From Phaeodactylibacter sp. (GTDB lineage: Bacteria; Bacteroidota; Bacteroidia; Chitinophagales; Saprospiraceae), in assembly GCF_022763345.1 (NCBI RefSeq), contig NZ_JALEGS010000029.1, positions 1 to 64,000 of the forward strand: a stretch of 64,000 nt of DNA, read 5' to 3'. The translations under genes were made by a program, and so were the position numbers. Below the pieces are notes generated by a model. The model was not told the DNA's origin, did not search any database, and was given only the letters and a program-made list of their open reading frames with translations. Position 1 is the first letter of the stretch, and every line of letters starts with the position of its first letter. This document shows positions 16,944-27,749 of this stretch, in pieces.

Positions 16944-17767
16944 TCCAACAGCTCATATCGCCAACTTTTGAACTGAGTCATACGAAAACCTATGAACTGT
17001 CCATCCTTTTGGGGGTGGACAGTTTTGGTTTTGCTGTAATCAGTGATCAACAGCGGCTTCTTGCACTCCGCCAATATAGCCTGGAGGGCAGTCCTATGGA
17101 TGCGGAATCTTTGGAGGAACTGGCCCGAAAAGATGAATACCTGTCAGCTACCTACCGCAACAGCCGCCTGGCTTTTGCTACTCCCCGGCAGGTCATTGTG
17201 CCAGAACGGCTTTACAACCCTGATGATCATCTTACTTACCTGGAAGGCAGTGTACGGTTGACCAGTCAGGATACGGTTCGGGCCGATCATGTCGCCTCCC
17301 TTCGGACTTATTTTGTCTATGCTGTAGATGGCAGGCTTGAAGCTGCTGCGCAGCGTTTGTTTTCAGGTAGCCGGATATTTCACCTTGGAAATGCGCTCCT
17401 GGAAGGGCAGCGCCGGCTTACGAATCATGCGGATGGTGCTTATTTCCACCTGTTGGACGGGCAACTGTTCGCTAGCGTTTTGCAGAATGGTACGCTGGCG
17501 TTTTTCAATGCTTACCAATACCGGAGCGCAAAGGATTTTGTCTACTACGCTATGCTGGTATTTGAGCAGGCGGTGCTCAGCGCGGAATCCACGCCGGTTT
17601 ACCTCAGCGGGCAATTGGTGGAAGCTTCCGAAATTTACCGCCTGCTTTCCCGCTACCTGCCGCTCATGGAGTTCATGGACAGCCGGGCGATTTTCCGGTT
17701 TGATTTGGAAAACGACCGGGAAGTGGCCTACCAATACTTCGATTTGCTCAGCCTGAGCTTGCTTTAA
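16931..17767 (+). CDS. DUF3822 family protein
   Basis: 278 residues, soluble, matching the Bacteroidota-restricted DUF3822 family: an N-terminal pattern of ELSILLGVDSFGFAV followed by two halves with similar strand patterns, suggesting an actin-like ATPase-type duplication (inference). The start is uncertain: the frame opens with TTG at 16931, overlapping the previous gene by 13 bp, and no ATG occurs for many codons. It precedes rsmD by 10 bp. Function unknown. Confidence 0.75.
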   Translation: MGKIIQQLISPTFELSHTKTYELSILLGVDSFGFAVISDQQRLLALRQYSLEGSPMDAESLEELARKDEYLSATYRNSRLAFATPRQVIVPERLYNPDDHLTYLEGSVRLTSQDTVRADHVASLRTYFVYAVDGRLEAAAQRLFSGSRIFHLGNALLEGQRRLTNHADGAYFHLLDGQLFASVLQNGTLAFFNAYQYRSAKDFVYYAMLVFEQAVLSAESTPVYLSGQLVEASEIYRLLSRYLPLMEFMDSRAIFRFDLENDREVAYQYFDLLSLSLL

Positions 17768-17777
17768 CTATTTACTT

Positions 17778-18335
17778 ATGCGGATTATAGGAGGAGCCTT
17801 CAAAGGGCGGCGTTTCAACCCACCTGCAAAAAACTGGCCGACCCGGCCTACGACAGACTTCGCTAAGGAAGGCCTGTTTAATATCTTGTACAATACCTTT
17901 GATTTTGAATCCCTCAGGGTGCTTGATCTCTTTGGCGGCACGGGCAACCACAGCTACGAGTTTATCTCCCGAGGCTGCCGCGATGTGACGTATGTAGATA
18001 AGTTTCCGGGCTGCGTCAAATTCGTAAAGAAAACAGCAAAAGAGTTGGAGATCGAAGATCAGATCCGGATCGTTCACAGTGACGTATTTAAATTCATGCC
18101 CCTGGATGGGCAGCAATACGACTACATTTTTGCCGGCCCGCCTTACGGTTTGCCGGTCATTGACAGTATTCCTGACCTGGTCTTCGAGAACGGCTTGCTG
18201 GCGCCCGATGGCCTCTTTGTGATGGAGCACAATCCCAACCACAGCTATCAGGATCACCCCAACTACGAGCAGGAGCGGCATTACGGGAAAACGATTTTCA
18301 GCTTCTTCGGTCATATTACGGAAGTAGAAGCCTGA
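17778..18335 (+). CDS. rsmD: 16S rRNA (guanine(966)-N2)-methyltransferase RsmD
   Basis: 185-residue Rossmann methyltransferase. The family signature MRIIGGAFKGRRF opens the protein, RPTTD and the SAM-binding DLFGGTGNHSYE follow at about residues 30-65, and motif IV reads AGPPYG near residue 118. Motif IV is normally (D/N)PP(Y/F); the first residue here is Gly, which deserves checking. Otherwise normal length and order. It modifies G966 of 16S rRNA in the small subunit. Confidence 0.9.
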   Translation: MRIIGGAFKGRRFNPPAKNWPTRPTTDFAKEGLFNILYNTFDFESLRVLDLFGGTGNHSYEFISRGCRDVTYVDKFPGCVKFVKKTAKELEIEDQIRIVHSDVFKFMPLDGQQYDYIFAGPPYGLPVIDSIPDLVFENGLLAPDGLFVMEHNPNHSYQDHPNYEQERHYGKTIFSFFGHITEVEA

Positions 18336-18433
18336 CCTTCCTTTTTCGCTCAATGGGAACTACCCTCCGGGCTGAAGTGTTGTCCAATCGACCCGGCTTA
18401 AAAAAATGAAAGGAATCTAATTTGCAAGCGGCT

Positions 18434-18868
18434 ATGAAATTGTTTTATCTACTACTGTTACTGGCCTTTCCGGCGGTTACTCAAGCACAGTATGACTTCA
18501 CTGGCACCTGGACAGGCACCCTCACTCAAAATACCGGAGGGTATGCTCCGGAGTATGAGTTTACGCTCTACCTGCAACAGGAAGGGAAAAAAATTACCGG
18601 TCGTTCCTACGTCAAATACGGAAATATCTTTGCTGAAATGAAGCTGGAGGGACAGCTGGTTGGCGATAAAGCCATTCACTGGGAGGAGAGCAAGATCATT
18701 GACCACTGGAAGCACGAGAATATGGAGTGGTGCTACAAGGAGGCGACGCTGTTCATCGTAGCTCAGGGTAAAGAAGACAAGCTGGAGGGCCCCTGGAGCG
18801 GCAATACCGGCGATTCGGAATGTATCCCAGGCAAAATCATGCTCAGGCGTACTTCCCCCCGTGCCTGA
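18434..18868 (+). CDS. Small secreted protein, lipocalin-like pattern
   Basis: 144 residues from the ATG at 18434 that opens a clean signal peptide (MKLFYLLLLLAFPAVTQAQ); the frame also has a TTG 12 nt upstream. The mature part begins YDFTGTWTGTLTQ and continues with alternating strands and GxW/GxS motifs, as in small extracellular beta-barrels that start with a GxW strand. Two Cys near the end could pair. No assigned function; it stands between rsmD and argS. Confidence 0.65.
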   Translation: MKLFYLLLLLAFPAVTQAQYDFTGTWTGTLTQNTGGYAPEYEFTLYLQQEGKKITGRSYVKYGNIFAEMKLEGQLVGDKAIHWEESKIIDHWKHENMEWCYKEATLFIVAQGKEDKLEGPWSGNTGDSECIPGKIMLRRTSPRA

Positions 18869-18920
18869 ACCTCTTTACAATTGGGCAGCAGAAAGCTGCA
18901 CGAAACTCCTTAAAAATTGA

Positions 18921-18928
18921 TACTTTTG
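18921..18928 (+). promoter_or_regulatory. Candidate -7 element for argS
   Basis: TACTTTTG, perfect to TAnnTTTG, 33 nt before the argS ATG. The upstream -33 position has CTG rather than TTG. Confidence 0.35.
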
Positions 18929-18953
18929 GCGCTTTGCCGCAATACCCTGTTGA

Positions 18954-20900
18954 ATGAATATTACAGATACAATTCAATCTGGCGTGGTACAGGCTGTTAA
19001 GAGCCTGTACGATGCCGACTTTACTGCTGATTCCGTGAATTTGTCCCCCACGCGCAAGGAGTTTGAGGGCGATTACACTGTGGTGGTATTTCCTTATACG
19101 AAGATCGCACGCAAGAAACCGGAGCAAATTGGCGAAGAACTGGGGCAGTACCTGAAAGATCAGGTGGCTGAGATCGCTGATTTCAATGTGATCAAAGGTT
19201 TCCTCAATTTAGAGGTCAGCGACAGCTTTTGGACGGCTTTCCTGGACGACATCTACGCGAAGGAAGACTTTGGCCGGCAGCCTGCCAACGGGCAAAAGGT
19301 GATGGTCGAATTTTCCTCTCCCAATACCAACAAACCCCTTCACCTGGGCCACATCCGGAATATTTTGCTGGGTTGGTCGACTTCTCAAATCCTCGATGCG
19401 GCGGGTTATGAGGTGGTGAAGGTACAGGTCGTCAACGACCGGGGCATTGCCATTTGCAAAAGCATGCTGGCCTGGCAGCGGTTTGGCGAAGGTGCCACGC
19501 CTGCCTCCACCGGGCAGAAGCCTGACCACTTCGTCGGGCATTACTACGTGAAGTTTGAGCAGGCCTTCAAGGAAGAATACAAAGCCTGGCAGGATTCAAA
19601 AGCTGGCCATCAGGCATTTGCTTCCTGGAAAGCCGATGAAAAAGCAGTAAAGAAAGCTGAAAAAGCCCTAGAGGAGAAAACCCGCAAAGCCAAAGGCAAA
19701 GCAGAACGGGAAGGCAAGGCGTTTGACCCTTCAGAGTACACGCTGGAAAAGTATTTCTTCGGATCGATCTACAAGAACACCTATTTCAACGAGCACAGCG
19801 AGCTCGGGCAGGCCGCCAAAGCGATGTTGCTGAAGTGGGAAGCCGGCGACGAGGAAGTCATTGCGCTTTGGAAGCAGATGAACGGCTGGGTATACGAAGG
19901 CTTCGATGAGACCTACGAGCGGCTCGGTGTGGAGTTTGATAAATTGTACTACGAGTCCGATACCTACTTATTGGGCAAGGATACGATCAAGGCAGGGCTT
20001 CAGGACGGTGTTTTCTATGAAAAGGAAGACGGCTCCGTGTGGATTGACCTGACCGGTGCCAAACTGGACCACAAGCTGGTGCTGCGGAGTGATGGCACAT
20101 CCGTCTACATTACGCAGGATATTGGTACGGCACAGGAGCGGTACAAAGACTTTGGCGTGGACAAAATGGTCTATGTGGTGGCTGATGAGCAGGACTACCA
20201 CTTTCAGGTCCTGTTCGAAACCCTGAAGCGGCTGGGCGAGCCCTATGCGGACGGGCTGCACCACCTGAGCTACGGCATGGTCGACCTGCCTTCCGGCAAA
20301 ATGAAGAGCCGGGAAGGGACGGTTGTGGATGCTGACGACCTGATGGCTGAGGTCATTACTGAGGCCCGGCAGAATACGGAAGAACGGGATACGCTCGATG
20401 ACCTTAATAAAGAGGAACGGGAAGCCATCATCCGGCAAATCGGATTGGCGGCGCTGAAGTTTTTTATCATCAAGGTGCAGCCGCAGAAGCGGATGGTCTT
20501 TGACCCCAAGGAATCGGTGGACATGCAAGGGCAGACCGGGCCCTATGTGCAAAATGCCTATGTGCGGATCCAATCGGTCCTTCGGAAGGGTGGTGAGCAG
20601 GATTTGCAGGCTGCTGCGGAATACACCAAACTGGAAACCATTGAAAAAGCGCTGGCTGGTCAACTATACGCTTTTCCCGGTATCATTCAGGAAGCTGCGG
20701 CCAATTATGATCCTTCAGGCGTGGCCAATTACTGTTATGACCTGGCCAAGCAGTACCACCGGTTCTACCACGACTTCAGTATTCTGAATGCAGAATCGGA
20801 TGCGGCTAAAGCCTTCCGGCTGAAACTGTCACAGGCGGTCGCGCATACGCTGAAGACCGGGATGCAACTCCTGGGCATCGAAATGCCAGCCCGGATGTAA
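18954..20900 (+). CDS. argS: Arginine--tRNA ligase
   Basis: 648-residue class I aminoacyl-tRNA synthetase. The HIGH motif is HLGHIR (near residue 128) in the context [16 protein letters not shown], the KMSKS-like motif is KMKSREGT near 449, the N-terminal Add-1 domain is at residues 1-100 and the DALR anticodon-binding domain at the C-terminus (AYVRIQSV onward). A Lys/Glu-rich coil insertion lies near 215-265, common in Bacteroidota. Followed 38 bp later by glnS on the same strand. Confidence 0.97.
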   Translation: MNITDTIQSGVVQAVKSLYDADFTADSVNLSPTRKEFEGDYTVVVFPYTKIARKKPEQIGEELGQYLKDQVAEIADFNVIKGFLNLEVSDSFWTAFLDDIYAKEDFGRQPANGQKVMVEFSSPNTNKPLHLGHIRNILLGWSTSQILDAAGYEVVKVQVVNDRGIAICKSMLAWQRFGEGATPASTGQKPDHFVGHYYVKFEQAFKEEYKAWQDSKAGHQAFASWKADEKAVKKAEKALEEKTRKAKGKAEREGKAFDPSEYTLEKYFFGSIYKNTYFNEHSELGQAAKAMLLKWEAGDEEVIALWKQMNGWVYEGFDETYERLGVEFDKLYYESDTYLLGKDTIKAGLQDGVFYEKEDGSVWIDLTGAKLDHKLVLRSDGTSVYITQDIGTAQERYKDFGVDKMVYVVADEQDYHFQVLFETLKRLGEPYADGLHHLSYGMVDLPSGKMKSREGTVVDADDLMAEVITEARQNTEERDTLDDLNKEEREAIIRQIGLAALKFFIIKVQPQKRMVFDPKESVDMQGQTGPYVQNAYVRIQSVLRKGGEQDLQAAAEYTKLETIEKALAGQLYAFPGIIQEAAANYDPSGVANYCYDLAKQYHRFYHDFSILNAESDAAKAFRLKLSQAVAHTLKTGMQLLGIEMPARM

Positions 20901-20938
20901 CTTCCGATTTCCAAAAAAGACTATTAGAATCCAAAGAT

Positions 20939-22621
20939 ATGAGCAACGAAACCAAAGAATCTCTAAACTTCATTGAGCAGATCATTGAAGAAGACATCAA
21001 AAATGGCAAGCATGGCGGGCGGGTACATACCCGTTTCCCACCGGAGCCCAACGGCTATCTGCACATTGGGCATGCCAAGGCCATAACGGTCAATTTCGAA
21101 ATTGCTCAACGGTACGGCGGCAAAACCAACCTCCGCTTTGACGATACCAACCCCAGCACAGAAGAAACCGAATATGTGGAGAGCATTAAGCGCGATGTCC
21201 AGTGGCTGGGCTTTGACTGGGAAGGGGAGGCTTTATTTACCTCCGATTACTTTTCGCAGTTGTACCAGTTTGCGGTGGACCTTATCCAAAAAGGCCTGGC
21301 GTATGTAGACGACTCCTCGGCGGAGGAAATAGCAGAACAGAAAGGCGATATCGGGGTGCCAGGTAAGGAAAGCCCCTATCGGAACCGCAGCGTGGAAGAA
21401 AATCTGGAGCTCTTTGAAGGCATGAAAGACGGAAAGTATCCGGATGGTTCCAAGGTACTGCGCGCTAAAATCGACATGGGGCACGACAACCTGCTGCTCC
21501 GCGATCCGGTGCTCTACCGTATTAAGCGGGAAGACCACCACCGTACGGGCAGCGATTGGAACATTTATCCTATGTACGACTTCGCCCACGGGCAGTCCGA
21601 TTCCATAGAGGGCATTACCCATAGCTTGTGTTCGCTGGAGTTTTTCCACCACCGGCCATTGTACAACTGGCTCATCGAAAAGCTGGAAATTTTCCCCAGC
21701 CGCCAGATTGAGTTTGCGCGCATGAACGTGGCTTACATGATCACGAGTAAGCGAAAGTTGCTCCGCCTGGTCAAGGAAGATCACGTGCATGGCTGGGATG
21801 ATCCCCGTATGCCAACGCTTTCTGGGATGCGCCGCCGGGGGTACCCGCCGATGGCTATCCGTACCTTTTGTAACAAAGCCGGTACGACTAAACGGGAAAA
21901 CCTTATTGATCTCAATCTACTCGAATTCTGTGTGCGCGACGAACTGAATAAGACCGCTCCGCGAATTATGGCGGTGCTTGATCCACTCAAGGTGGTAATC
22001 ACCAACTATCCGGAAGGGCAGGTAGAACAGATGGAAGTGGAGAACAACCCGGAGGATGAGTCAATGGGTACCCGGGAGATGCCATTCTCCAGAGAGATTT
22101 ACATTGAGCGCAAAGACTTTATGGAAGACCCGCCGAAGAAATTCTTCCGTATGGGCCCCGGTCGGAACGTTCGCCTGAAAGGGGCTTACATCCTGCACTG
22201 CGAGGACTATGTAAAGGATGAGTCCACGGGTGAAATTAAGGAAGTACACTGTACGTACTACCCCAATAGCCGTTCCGGCGAGGATACTTCCGGCATCAAG
22301 GCGAAAGGTACCCTGCACTGGGTATCCATCGCCCACGCCCGCAAGGCTGAGGTACGGCTTTACGACCGGCTGTTTACTGATCCGACACCGGACCGTCACG
22401 AGGACAAGGACTTCCTGGAGTTTCTGAATCCGGAATCGCTGAAGGTGCTGGAAGAGGCTTATGTGGAGCCCAATGTTGGAGAACTGGAAGCCGGGCAGCA
22501 ATTCCAGTTTTTACGGATGGGCTATTACTGCGTGGATCCGGACTCTAAGGCCGATCACTGGGTGTTCAACCGGACGGTGACGCTACGGGATACCTGGGCA
22601 AAACTGCAGAACAAAGGCTAG
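20939..22621 (+). CDS. glnS: Glutamine--tRNA ligase
   Basis: 560-residue class I synthetase of the Glx group. HIGH motif HIGH is in [16 protein letters not shown] (about residues 36-51) and the KMSKS-type motif is ITSKRKL near 268. Two C-terminal beta-barrel anticodon-binding domains follow. Presence of GlnRS means the organism charges Gln-tRNA directly. A symmetric terminator follows. Confidence 0.97.
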   Translation: MSNETKESLNFIEQIIEEDIKNGKHGGRVHTRFPPEPNGYLHIGHAKAITVNFEIAQRYGGKTNLRFDDTNPSTEETEYVESIKRDVQWLGFDWEGEALFTSDYFSQLYQFAVDLIQKGLAYVDDSSAEEIAEQKGDIGVPGKESPYRNRSVEENLELFEGMKDGKYPDGSKVLRAKIDMGHDNLLLRDPVLYRIKREDHHRTGSDWNIYPMYDFAHGQSDSIEGITHSLCSLEFFHHRPLYNWLIEKLEIFPSRQIEFARMNVAYMITSKRKLLRLVKEDHVHGWDDPRMPTLSGMRRRGYPPMAIRTFCNKAGTTKRENLIDLNLLEFCVRDELNKTAPRIMAVLDPLKVVITNYPEGQVEQMEVENNPEDESMGTREMPFSREIYIERKDFMEDPPKKFFRMGPGRNVRLKGAYILHCEDYVKDESTGEIKEVHCTYYPNSRSGEDTSGIKAKGTLHWVSIAHARKAEVRLYDRLFTDPTPDRHEDKDFLEFLNPESLKVLEEAYVEPNVGELEAGQQFQFLRMGYYCVDPDSKADHWVFNRTVTLRDTWAKLQNKG

Positions 22622-22646
22622 CCCGGCTTAAAAATGAAAGGCATTA

Positions 22647-22678
22647 AACCCCGGAGATTACTGATTTTCTCCGGGGTT
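22647..22678. terminator. Bidirectional terminator between glnS and zinc-ribbon gene
   Basis: AACCCCGGAGA/TCTCCGGGGTT perfect 11-bp stem with a 10-nt loop; T-rich on the plus side and A-rich before it, so it can serve both converging genes. Its loop contains the stop codon of the minus-strand gene. Confidence 0.85.
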
Positions 22679-23008
22679 TTGTTTTGGAGGGGGAGTATCT
22701 TCTTTCTTTTCCATCAAGCGCAGGACCTCCTTGAACTCTTCGATATCCTGCTCTTTGCGGTCTTCAAACATACGGGCAATATTTCTGCCGCTCATGAACT
22801 CGCCGCTGCGGTGTATGCCCCGGAGGAAGGAATCGTAGCCTTTGCCATGGTGGTAGTAGCCCAGAGGGGCAATCACGTAACTAGCCACGAATGATCCGCA
22901 GGACTGGCACTGCACAAAAACCTTATCTGACTCGCCGATTTTTCGGACCAGGATATTCCTCATATCCGTGGAATCACAAAACTGGCAATGCTGAGCGTGA
23001 AGTTCCAT
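22658..23008 (-). CDS. Small zinc-ribbon protein
   Basis: 116 residues. Two CxxC knuckles, CQFC (near residue 8) and CQSC (near 34), make a zinc ribbon at the N-terminus; the rest is helical with a charged, Pro-rich tail. No helix-turn-helix or enzyme motif is seen. It is read 10 bp downstream of the SLC13 transporter gene's stop on the same strand... the two share direction (transporter at higher coordinates ends at 23019) and may be co-transcribed. Function unknown. Confidence 0.7.
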   Translation of the reverse strand: MELHAQHCQFCDSTDMRNILVRKIGESDKVFVQCQSCGSFVASYVIAPLGYYHHGKGYDSFLRGIHRSGEFMSGRNIARMFEDRKEQDIEEFKEVLRLMEKKEDTPPPKQNPGENQ

Positions 23009-23018
23009 AGGTTAGGGT

Positions 23019-24398
23019 TTAAAAGAATAGGGGAATATAGAAAATACTTGCGACCGCAGTACCGATCAAAGCCAATAAAGTTAGTATTAAGCCTGCAATT
23101 AGCATATCCTTCGCCTGCAAGAGCCCTGAGCCGAAAGCGATTGCGTTGGGTGGAGTGCTCACGGGCAGCGCCATGGAAGTGGAACACATAATAGCGATAG
23201 CAATGGAGAACAGCAGCTCATTGCCGGGCAAAGAGACCGCAACCGGGATCAAAAGGTTGGCGGTAGCCGTATTGCTCATCACGGTAGTCATGCCGGCCGC
23301 CATCAGGAGCAGTATGGCAAAGACAAACAGAAATCCCTGATCCATAGGGATGGCCTGAGCGATGGTGTCGGTCAGGCCGCTTTCGTCCAGCACTACGCCC
23401 AGGCAAAGGCCACCACCGAGCATAAAGAGGATGTCCCAGGAAATATTTCGGAAATCAGCCGTGTTGAGCAAGCCAATGCCGAAACTGATGATGATGCACA
23501 GGAGCCCCACAAATCCGGTGCTTAGCCCCGTCATGCCACCGGTAAGCCATCCAAGAATGGTCAGGGCAAAAATGACCATGACAATTTTCTGCCTCACAGT
23601 GAAGTTATCTGCCGAAGTTGGGTCTTCATCTATGGTGATTTTAATCTCACCAGGAGGATAAAGCCGGAGCAACAATTGCCAAAGGGCTGCAAGCAGCAGC
23701 AGTAACAAGGGGATGCTGATGACCATCCAGCGGGCAAAAGATATTTCTATACCTGCCTTGTTCAGGTATTCCATGGCGATGGCATTGGGCGGTGTGCCAA
23801 TAGGGGTGCCCAGCCCGCCGATGTTACAGGCAAAGGGGATAGCCAGCGCAATAGCCTTAGAGAAGGTAGACCCTGCGGGGATTTGGAGAATGAGCGGGCC
23901 TACAATCGCAAACATCATAGCGGCGGTAGCCGTATTGCTCATCCACATGGACAAAAGGGCGGAAATGGCAATCAGGCCAAGGAGGACCCGTTCGGGGGCG
24001 CTGCCGGTCTTTTGAATCATCCAGTTGGCAATACGCCGGGCCAGCCCGAACTTATTGAGCAGGGCAGACAGCACAAACCCGCCCATAAACAGCAGGGTGA
24101 TGTCTCCAAAAAAGGCCTGAAGGAAGTCATCTTTTTGTGCATCCCTGCCCAGTCCATTGAGTACGGGGAGCAACCAAAGTACACTCATAGCGAGCACCCC
24201 CAGGCTGGTAATGTAGAGGGGGACCGTTTCCGTAATCCAGAAAAGTGCCGTGATCAAAAGAATGGTCAGCGCCACAGATTCGCCCGGCCCAAGCCCTAAC
24301 ACAGCCCGGTAAAGACCGAATGAATGGGCCAATAAAAAGGCCATTGCGATGCTTAAAGCAGGCCAGTGAGGTCGAAGTCGTTGGAAAATCAGTTCCAT
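23019..24398 (-). CDS. SLC13/DASS-family anion permease
   Basis: 459 residues from the ATG at 24398; the longer frame opens with a TTG at 24446 and adds 16 unlikely residues. Eleven or so transmembrane helices, with the paired family motifs SNT (twice: MSNTATAAM and MSNTATANL) and the substrate-site loops GTPPNAIA and STPPNAIAF, one in each half. Members take up dicarboxylates, sulfate or related anions with sodium. Which one is not decided by the sequence. Confidence 0.9.
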   Translation of the reverse strand: MELIFQRLRPHWPALSIAMAFLLAHSFGLYRAVLGLGPGESVALTILLITALFWITETVPLYITSLGVLAMSVLWLLPVLNGLGRDAQKDDFLQAFFGDITLLFMGGFVLSALLNKFGLARRIANWMIQKTGSAPERVLLGLIAISALLSMWMSNTATAAMMFAIVGPLILQIPAGSTFSKAIALAIPFACNIGGLGTPIGTPPNAIAMEYLNKAGIEISFARWMVISIPLLLLLLAALWQLLLRLYPPGEIKITIDEDPTSADNFTVRQKIVMVIFALTILGWLTGGMTGLSTGFVGLLCIIISFGIGLLNTADFRNISWDILFMLGGGLCLGVVLDESGLTDTIAQAIPMDQGFLFVFAILLLMAAGMTTVMSNTATANLLIPVAVSLPGNELLFSIAIAIMCSTSMALPVSTPPNAIAFGSGLLQAKDMLIAGLILTLLALIGTAVASIFYIPLFF

Positions 24399-24832
24399 CT
24401 CTATAGAATTAAGCGCCAATATTAGGGGATAACACCGGAATGCCAAAGTTTACCCGGACTGATATTTATCACTTTGAAAATGAGTGTCTTCTGAATAATT
24501 TTCCCTTCTGGGGGATCCGCCAACTATTGACGGGTGAATTGCCAATTTTATCAAAAAAAACGAAGAAAAATGTAAGCCTGAGAAAATTTACTATATTTAA
24601 CCCGCGACAAAGGATAGGGCATAAACACAAAATTGCACCCCAGTTCCAGCCCTTCAGCTTATTGGCACACAAAATAAATAGCGATTCATAAGGCCGGGTA
24701 TACTGCCTGACTTTTCCAGTTTAGCAGTACGAATGCTCATGTGCTACGGAAGTACGTGTGACCTGACTACTATATCATAGTGGCCTACGCCACCGTGTTT
24801 TGCATTCATTAGTTCATTAAACTCAAAATTGT
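24399..24832. other. Intergenic region before susC-like gene
   Basis: 434 bp between divergent genes. It should hold both promoters, but no element matching TTG-N19-TAnnTTTG was found by eye; a TATATTTA occurs near 24592. No gene or repeat is recognised. Confidence 0.4.
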
Positions 24833-27703
24833 ATGAATTACTCTACAAAGTTCAGCATGCTGCTGGCTTTGCTGTTCACTACTGCAACAGCAATGGCTCA
24901 GTTCAACGTGACTGGCAACGTAACCGATGGGAGTGGAGAACCTCTGATTGGGGTTTCTATCATTGTCAAAGGTTCCACAACGGGTACCGTTAGTGATTTT
25001 AACGGTGACTTCAATCTAAATGTAAAAGGAGAGCGTGCTGTCCTGCTGTTCTCCTACACCGGCTTTGCTTCCCAGGAAATAGAGGCCACTCCGGACAACA
25101 ACCGCCTGAATGTTATCCTGGAAGAAGACATTGCCGATCTCGAAGAGGTGGTGGTGACGGGCCTGGCCTCAGGGGTGAAACGCTCTAATTTGGCGAACAA
25201 CGTATCTACCATTTCGAGCCAGGAACTTACCGAGGTGACCACTCAGCAAACGATAGATGGTGCTTTGTACGGTAAGATGACCGGCGTGAACATCATTTCC
25301 AGCTCCGGTGCGCCCGGTGGTGGTATTGCTATGCGCCTGCGGGGTATTTCTTCCCTAAGCGGCAACAACCAGCCGCTGTTTATTATCGACGGGGTGTACA
25401 TCAGCAATGCTGAAATTCCGAGTGGTTTGCGTTTTGCTTCCGGTGCGAACTCCGGCTCTGAGGAGAATGCTTCCAACCGTCTGGCGGACCTGAACCCTGA
25501 AGATATTGAAAGCATTGAGGTGCTGAAGGGCGCCTCTGCCGCGGCCATTTACGGTACACGGGCGAATGCCGGTGTGGTCATCATCACGACCAAGCAGGGG
25601 CAGGCTGGGAAAACCAAGGTACGCTTCGAGCAGGACTTTGGTGTGAACACCATTCAGCGTTTTGTGGGCCGCCGTCAGTACACGGCTGCCGAAGTGGAAG
25701 AGGCCTTCGGTCCGGATGAGCGGGCTCGTTTTGAGCGTGCTGTAGCGGACGGCGAAGTGTTTGACTACGAGCAGGAAATCTATGGCAATGACGGCTTCAT
25801 CACGGATTCCCGTATGTCTATTTCCGGCGGTAATGAGAAGACGACTTTCTACTTCAACACCAGCTACCGGGACGAGGAAGGTATTATTGAAAATACCGGA
25901 TTTGAACGCTTCTCTATGCGTTTGAATGTGGACCACCGCATTTCAGATAGGGTTCGGATTGGCATCAACTCTAATTACATCAACTCATTTGCCAGCCGGA
26001 GCTTTACCGGTAATGAAAACGAGGGAGGCCTGAGCTATGGCTACAACCTGGCTTTCACGCGTGACTGGGTGAACTTGTTCCCGGATGAACTGGGCAACTA
26101 CCCGACGAACCCTAACGCGGCGGGTAACCCCATTTTTGTTCGCGATAATACCTGGAACGAAGAGCGCAACAACCGCTTCATTTCCGGTGCTAATATGGAG
26201 GTTAACCTCTATCAGACCGACCGTACGGTTTTCAAGCTGACGGGTAATGTGGGTATTGACTTCTTGATGAATGAAACGTCCGTTTATGTTCCGGAGACCC
26301 ATCAGGCACAAGCGGGCGGTACCAACGGATTCATTGGTGAGGGCCGCAATGGATTGATTAATTACAATTACCAGGCTTTTGCGGTACTAGACCACTACAC
26401 AGAGAGCAACATTAACTTTAATACTCAGGTAGGTATGACTTACCTGAATTTCGACCGTGATCTGGTTCTGAACCGGGCTTCCCAGCTAATTCCCGGACAG
26501 ACTAATCTTGAGAACGCGGGCGCACAGCAAATCAGCCAGGCTTTGGCTACAGAAGAAGACTTTGGTATTGTTGCTCAGGAGCAAATTAACTGGGACGACA
26601 AAATCATTGGTACTTTGGGTATCCGCTTTGACAAGTCCAGTCTGAACGGAGCACCCAATGAGTTTTTTGCTTTCCCAAGAGCATCTTTGGCCGTTAACGT
26701 AGCGAACTTCGACTTCTGGAGCATCAATAGTATGAATCAGTTTAAGCTACGCGTGGCCTACGGTGAAACCGGCAGCAGTGCATCCTTTGGTTCTCTGTTT
26801 ACAACACTGCTACCTGTAAACATCGGCGGACAGGTTGGTATTCGTTCCGGTGGAAGCCTTGGTGATCCAAATCTGGAGCCGGAAACTTCTCAGGAATTGG
26901 AATTTGGTGCTGACATCGGTATCCTGAACAACAAGTTGAACCTGGGTGTGACTTACTATATCCGTGATGTTGAAAGCCTCCTTTATCCATTTGACATTCC
27001 ATCTTCAACGGGATGGGCGGACGAAAGCCGGAACGATTTTGACCTTCGTAACCAGGGGCTTGAGTTGCAGCTGGGCTTTACGCCGGTCAATCGTGATAAG
27101 TTCCAGTGGAACTCTACCGTCAACTACTGGTACAACCGTTCGGAAGTGACCCGTCTGGGGGTGCCTCCGTTTGTTCCAACTGGCGTTGCTTTCGGACTAG
27201 GGCTGGGTACCTTCTTTGTTGAAGAGGGAGAACCCATCACACAACTTAAAGGTAATGGCGCAGAAGGCCCTGAAACCATTGGTGATGTAGAGCCTGACTT
27301 CCAGCTGGGCTGGTTCAACCAGATTAAGATTGGCAACAACATCGACTTTACCTTCCTGACGCACTGGAAAGAGGGAGGCGATGTGCTTAACCTGTCCCGT
27401 CTGCTAACGAACCTTGGCGGCACTACTCCTGAAGAATACGATGATCTGGTCGGTTTTGTGGAGGATGCTTCTTACTTCCGTCTGCGTGAGGTTGGTTTGT
27501 ACTACACCCTGCCTAAATTCAGCAATACCATTAGCCGCCTGCGTGTGGGTGTCTCAGGCCGTAACCTGCTTACCCTGACCGACTACAGCAGCTACGACCC
27601 TGAAGTTTCCACCAAAGGAACGACTGGCTTGTCCACAGGTATTGAAGTAACGCCTTTCCCAAGTACACGTCAGGCTTATTTCCATGTTACTGCTGAATTT
27701 TAA
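24833..27703 (+). CDS. SusC/RagA-family TonB-dependent outer-membrane transporter
   Basis: 956 residues. Signal peptide 1-22, a carboxypeptidase-regulatory-like domain at about 23-107 (VTGNVTDGSGEPLIGVSI), the plug domain beginning EEVVVTG near 106 with the SusC signature (AAAIYGTRANAGVVIITTKQ near 240-255), then a large beta-barrel. It moves large or complex nutrients through the outer membrane using TonB energy. The SusD partner follows 46 bp later. No glycosidase, protease or other polymer-degrading gene adjoins the pair, so the substrate is unknown. Confidence 0.95.
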   Translation: MNYSTKFSMLLALLFTTATAMAQFNVTGNVTDGSGEPLIGVSIIVKGSTTGTVSDFNGDFNLNVKGERAVLLFSYTGFASQEIEATPDNNRLNVILEEDIADLEEVVVTGLASGVKRSNLANNVSTISSQELTEVTTQQTIDGALYGKMTGVNIISSSGAPGGGIAMRLRGISSLSGNNQPLFIIDGVYISNAEIPSGLRFASGANSGSEENASNRLADLNPEDIESIEVLKGASAAAIYGTRANAGVVIITTKQGQAGKTKVRFEQDFGVNTIQRFVGRRQYTAAEVEEAFGPDERARFERAVADGEVFDYEQEIYGNDGFITDSRMSISGGNEKTTFYFNTSYRDEEGIIENTGFERFSMRLNVDHRISDRVRIGINSNYINSFASRSFTGNENEGGLSYGYNLAFTRDWVNLFPDELGNYPTNPNAAGNPIFVRDNTWNEERNNRFISGANMEVNLYQTDRTVFKLTGNVGIDFLMNETSVYVPETHQAQAGGTNGFIGEGRNGLINYNYQAFAVLDHYTESNINFNTQVGMTYLNFDRDLVLNRASQLIPGQTNLENAGAQQISQALATEEDFGIVAQEQINWDDKIIGTLGIRFDKSSLNGAPNEFFAFPRASLAVNVANFDFWSINSMNQFKLRVAYGETGSSASFGSLFTTLLPVNIGGQVGIRSGGSLGDPNLEPETSQELEFGADIGILNNKLNLGVTYYIRDVESLLYPFDIPSSTGWADESRNDFDLRNQGLELQLGFTPVNRDKFQWNSTVNYWYNRSEVTRLGVPPFVPTGVAFGLGLGTFFVEEGEPITQLKGNGAEGPETIGDVEPDFQLGWFNQIKIGNNIDFTFLTHWKEGGDVLNLSRLLTNLGGTTPEEYDDLVGFVEDASYFRLREVGLYYTLPKFSNTISRLRVGVSGRNLLTLTDYSSYDPEVSTKGTTGLSTGIEVTPFPSTRQAYFHVTAEF

Positions 27704-27749
27704 TGAGGTCAGACCGGCCCAATTGTTGAACTAAAAAGGAAACATTCCT

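Noticed and set aside
23019..24446. Longer SLC13 protein starting at a TTG
   Set aside because: The extra 16 residues are not typical of the family and an ATG directly before the first helix is available.
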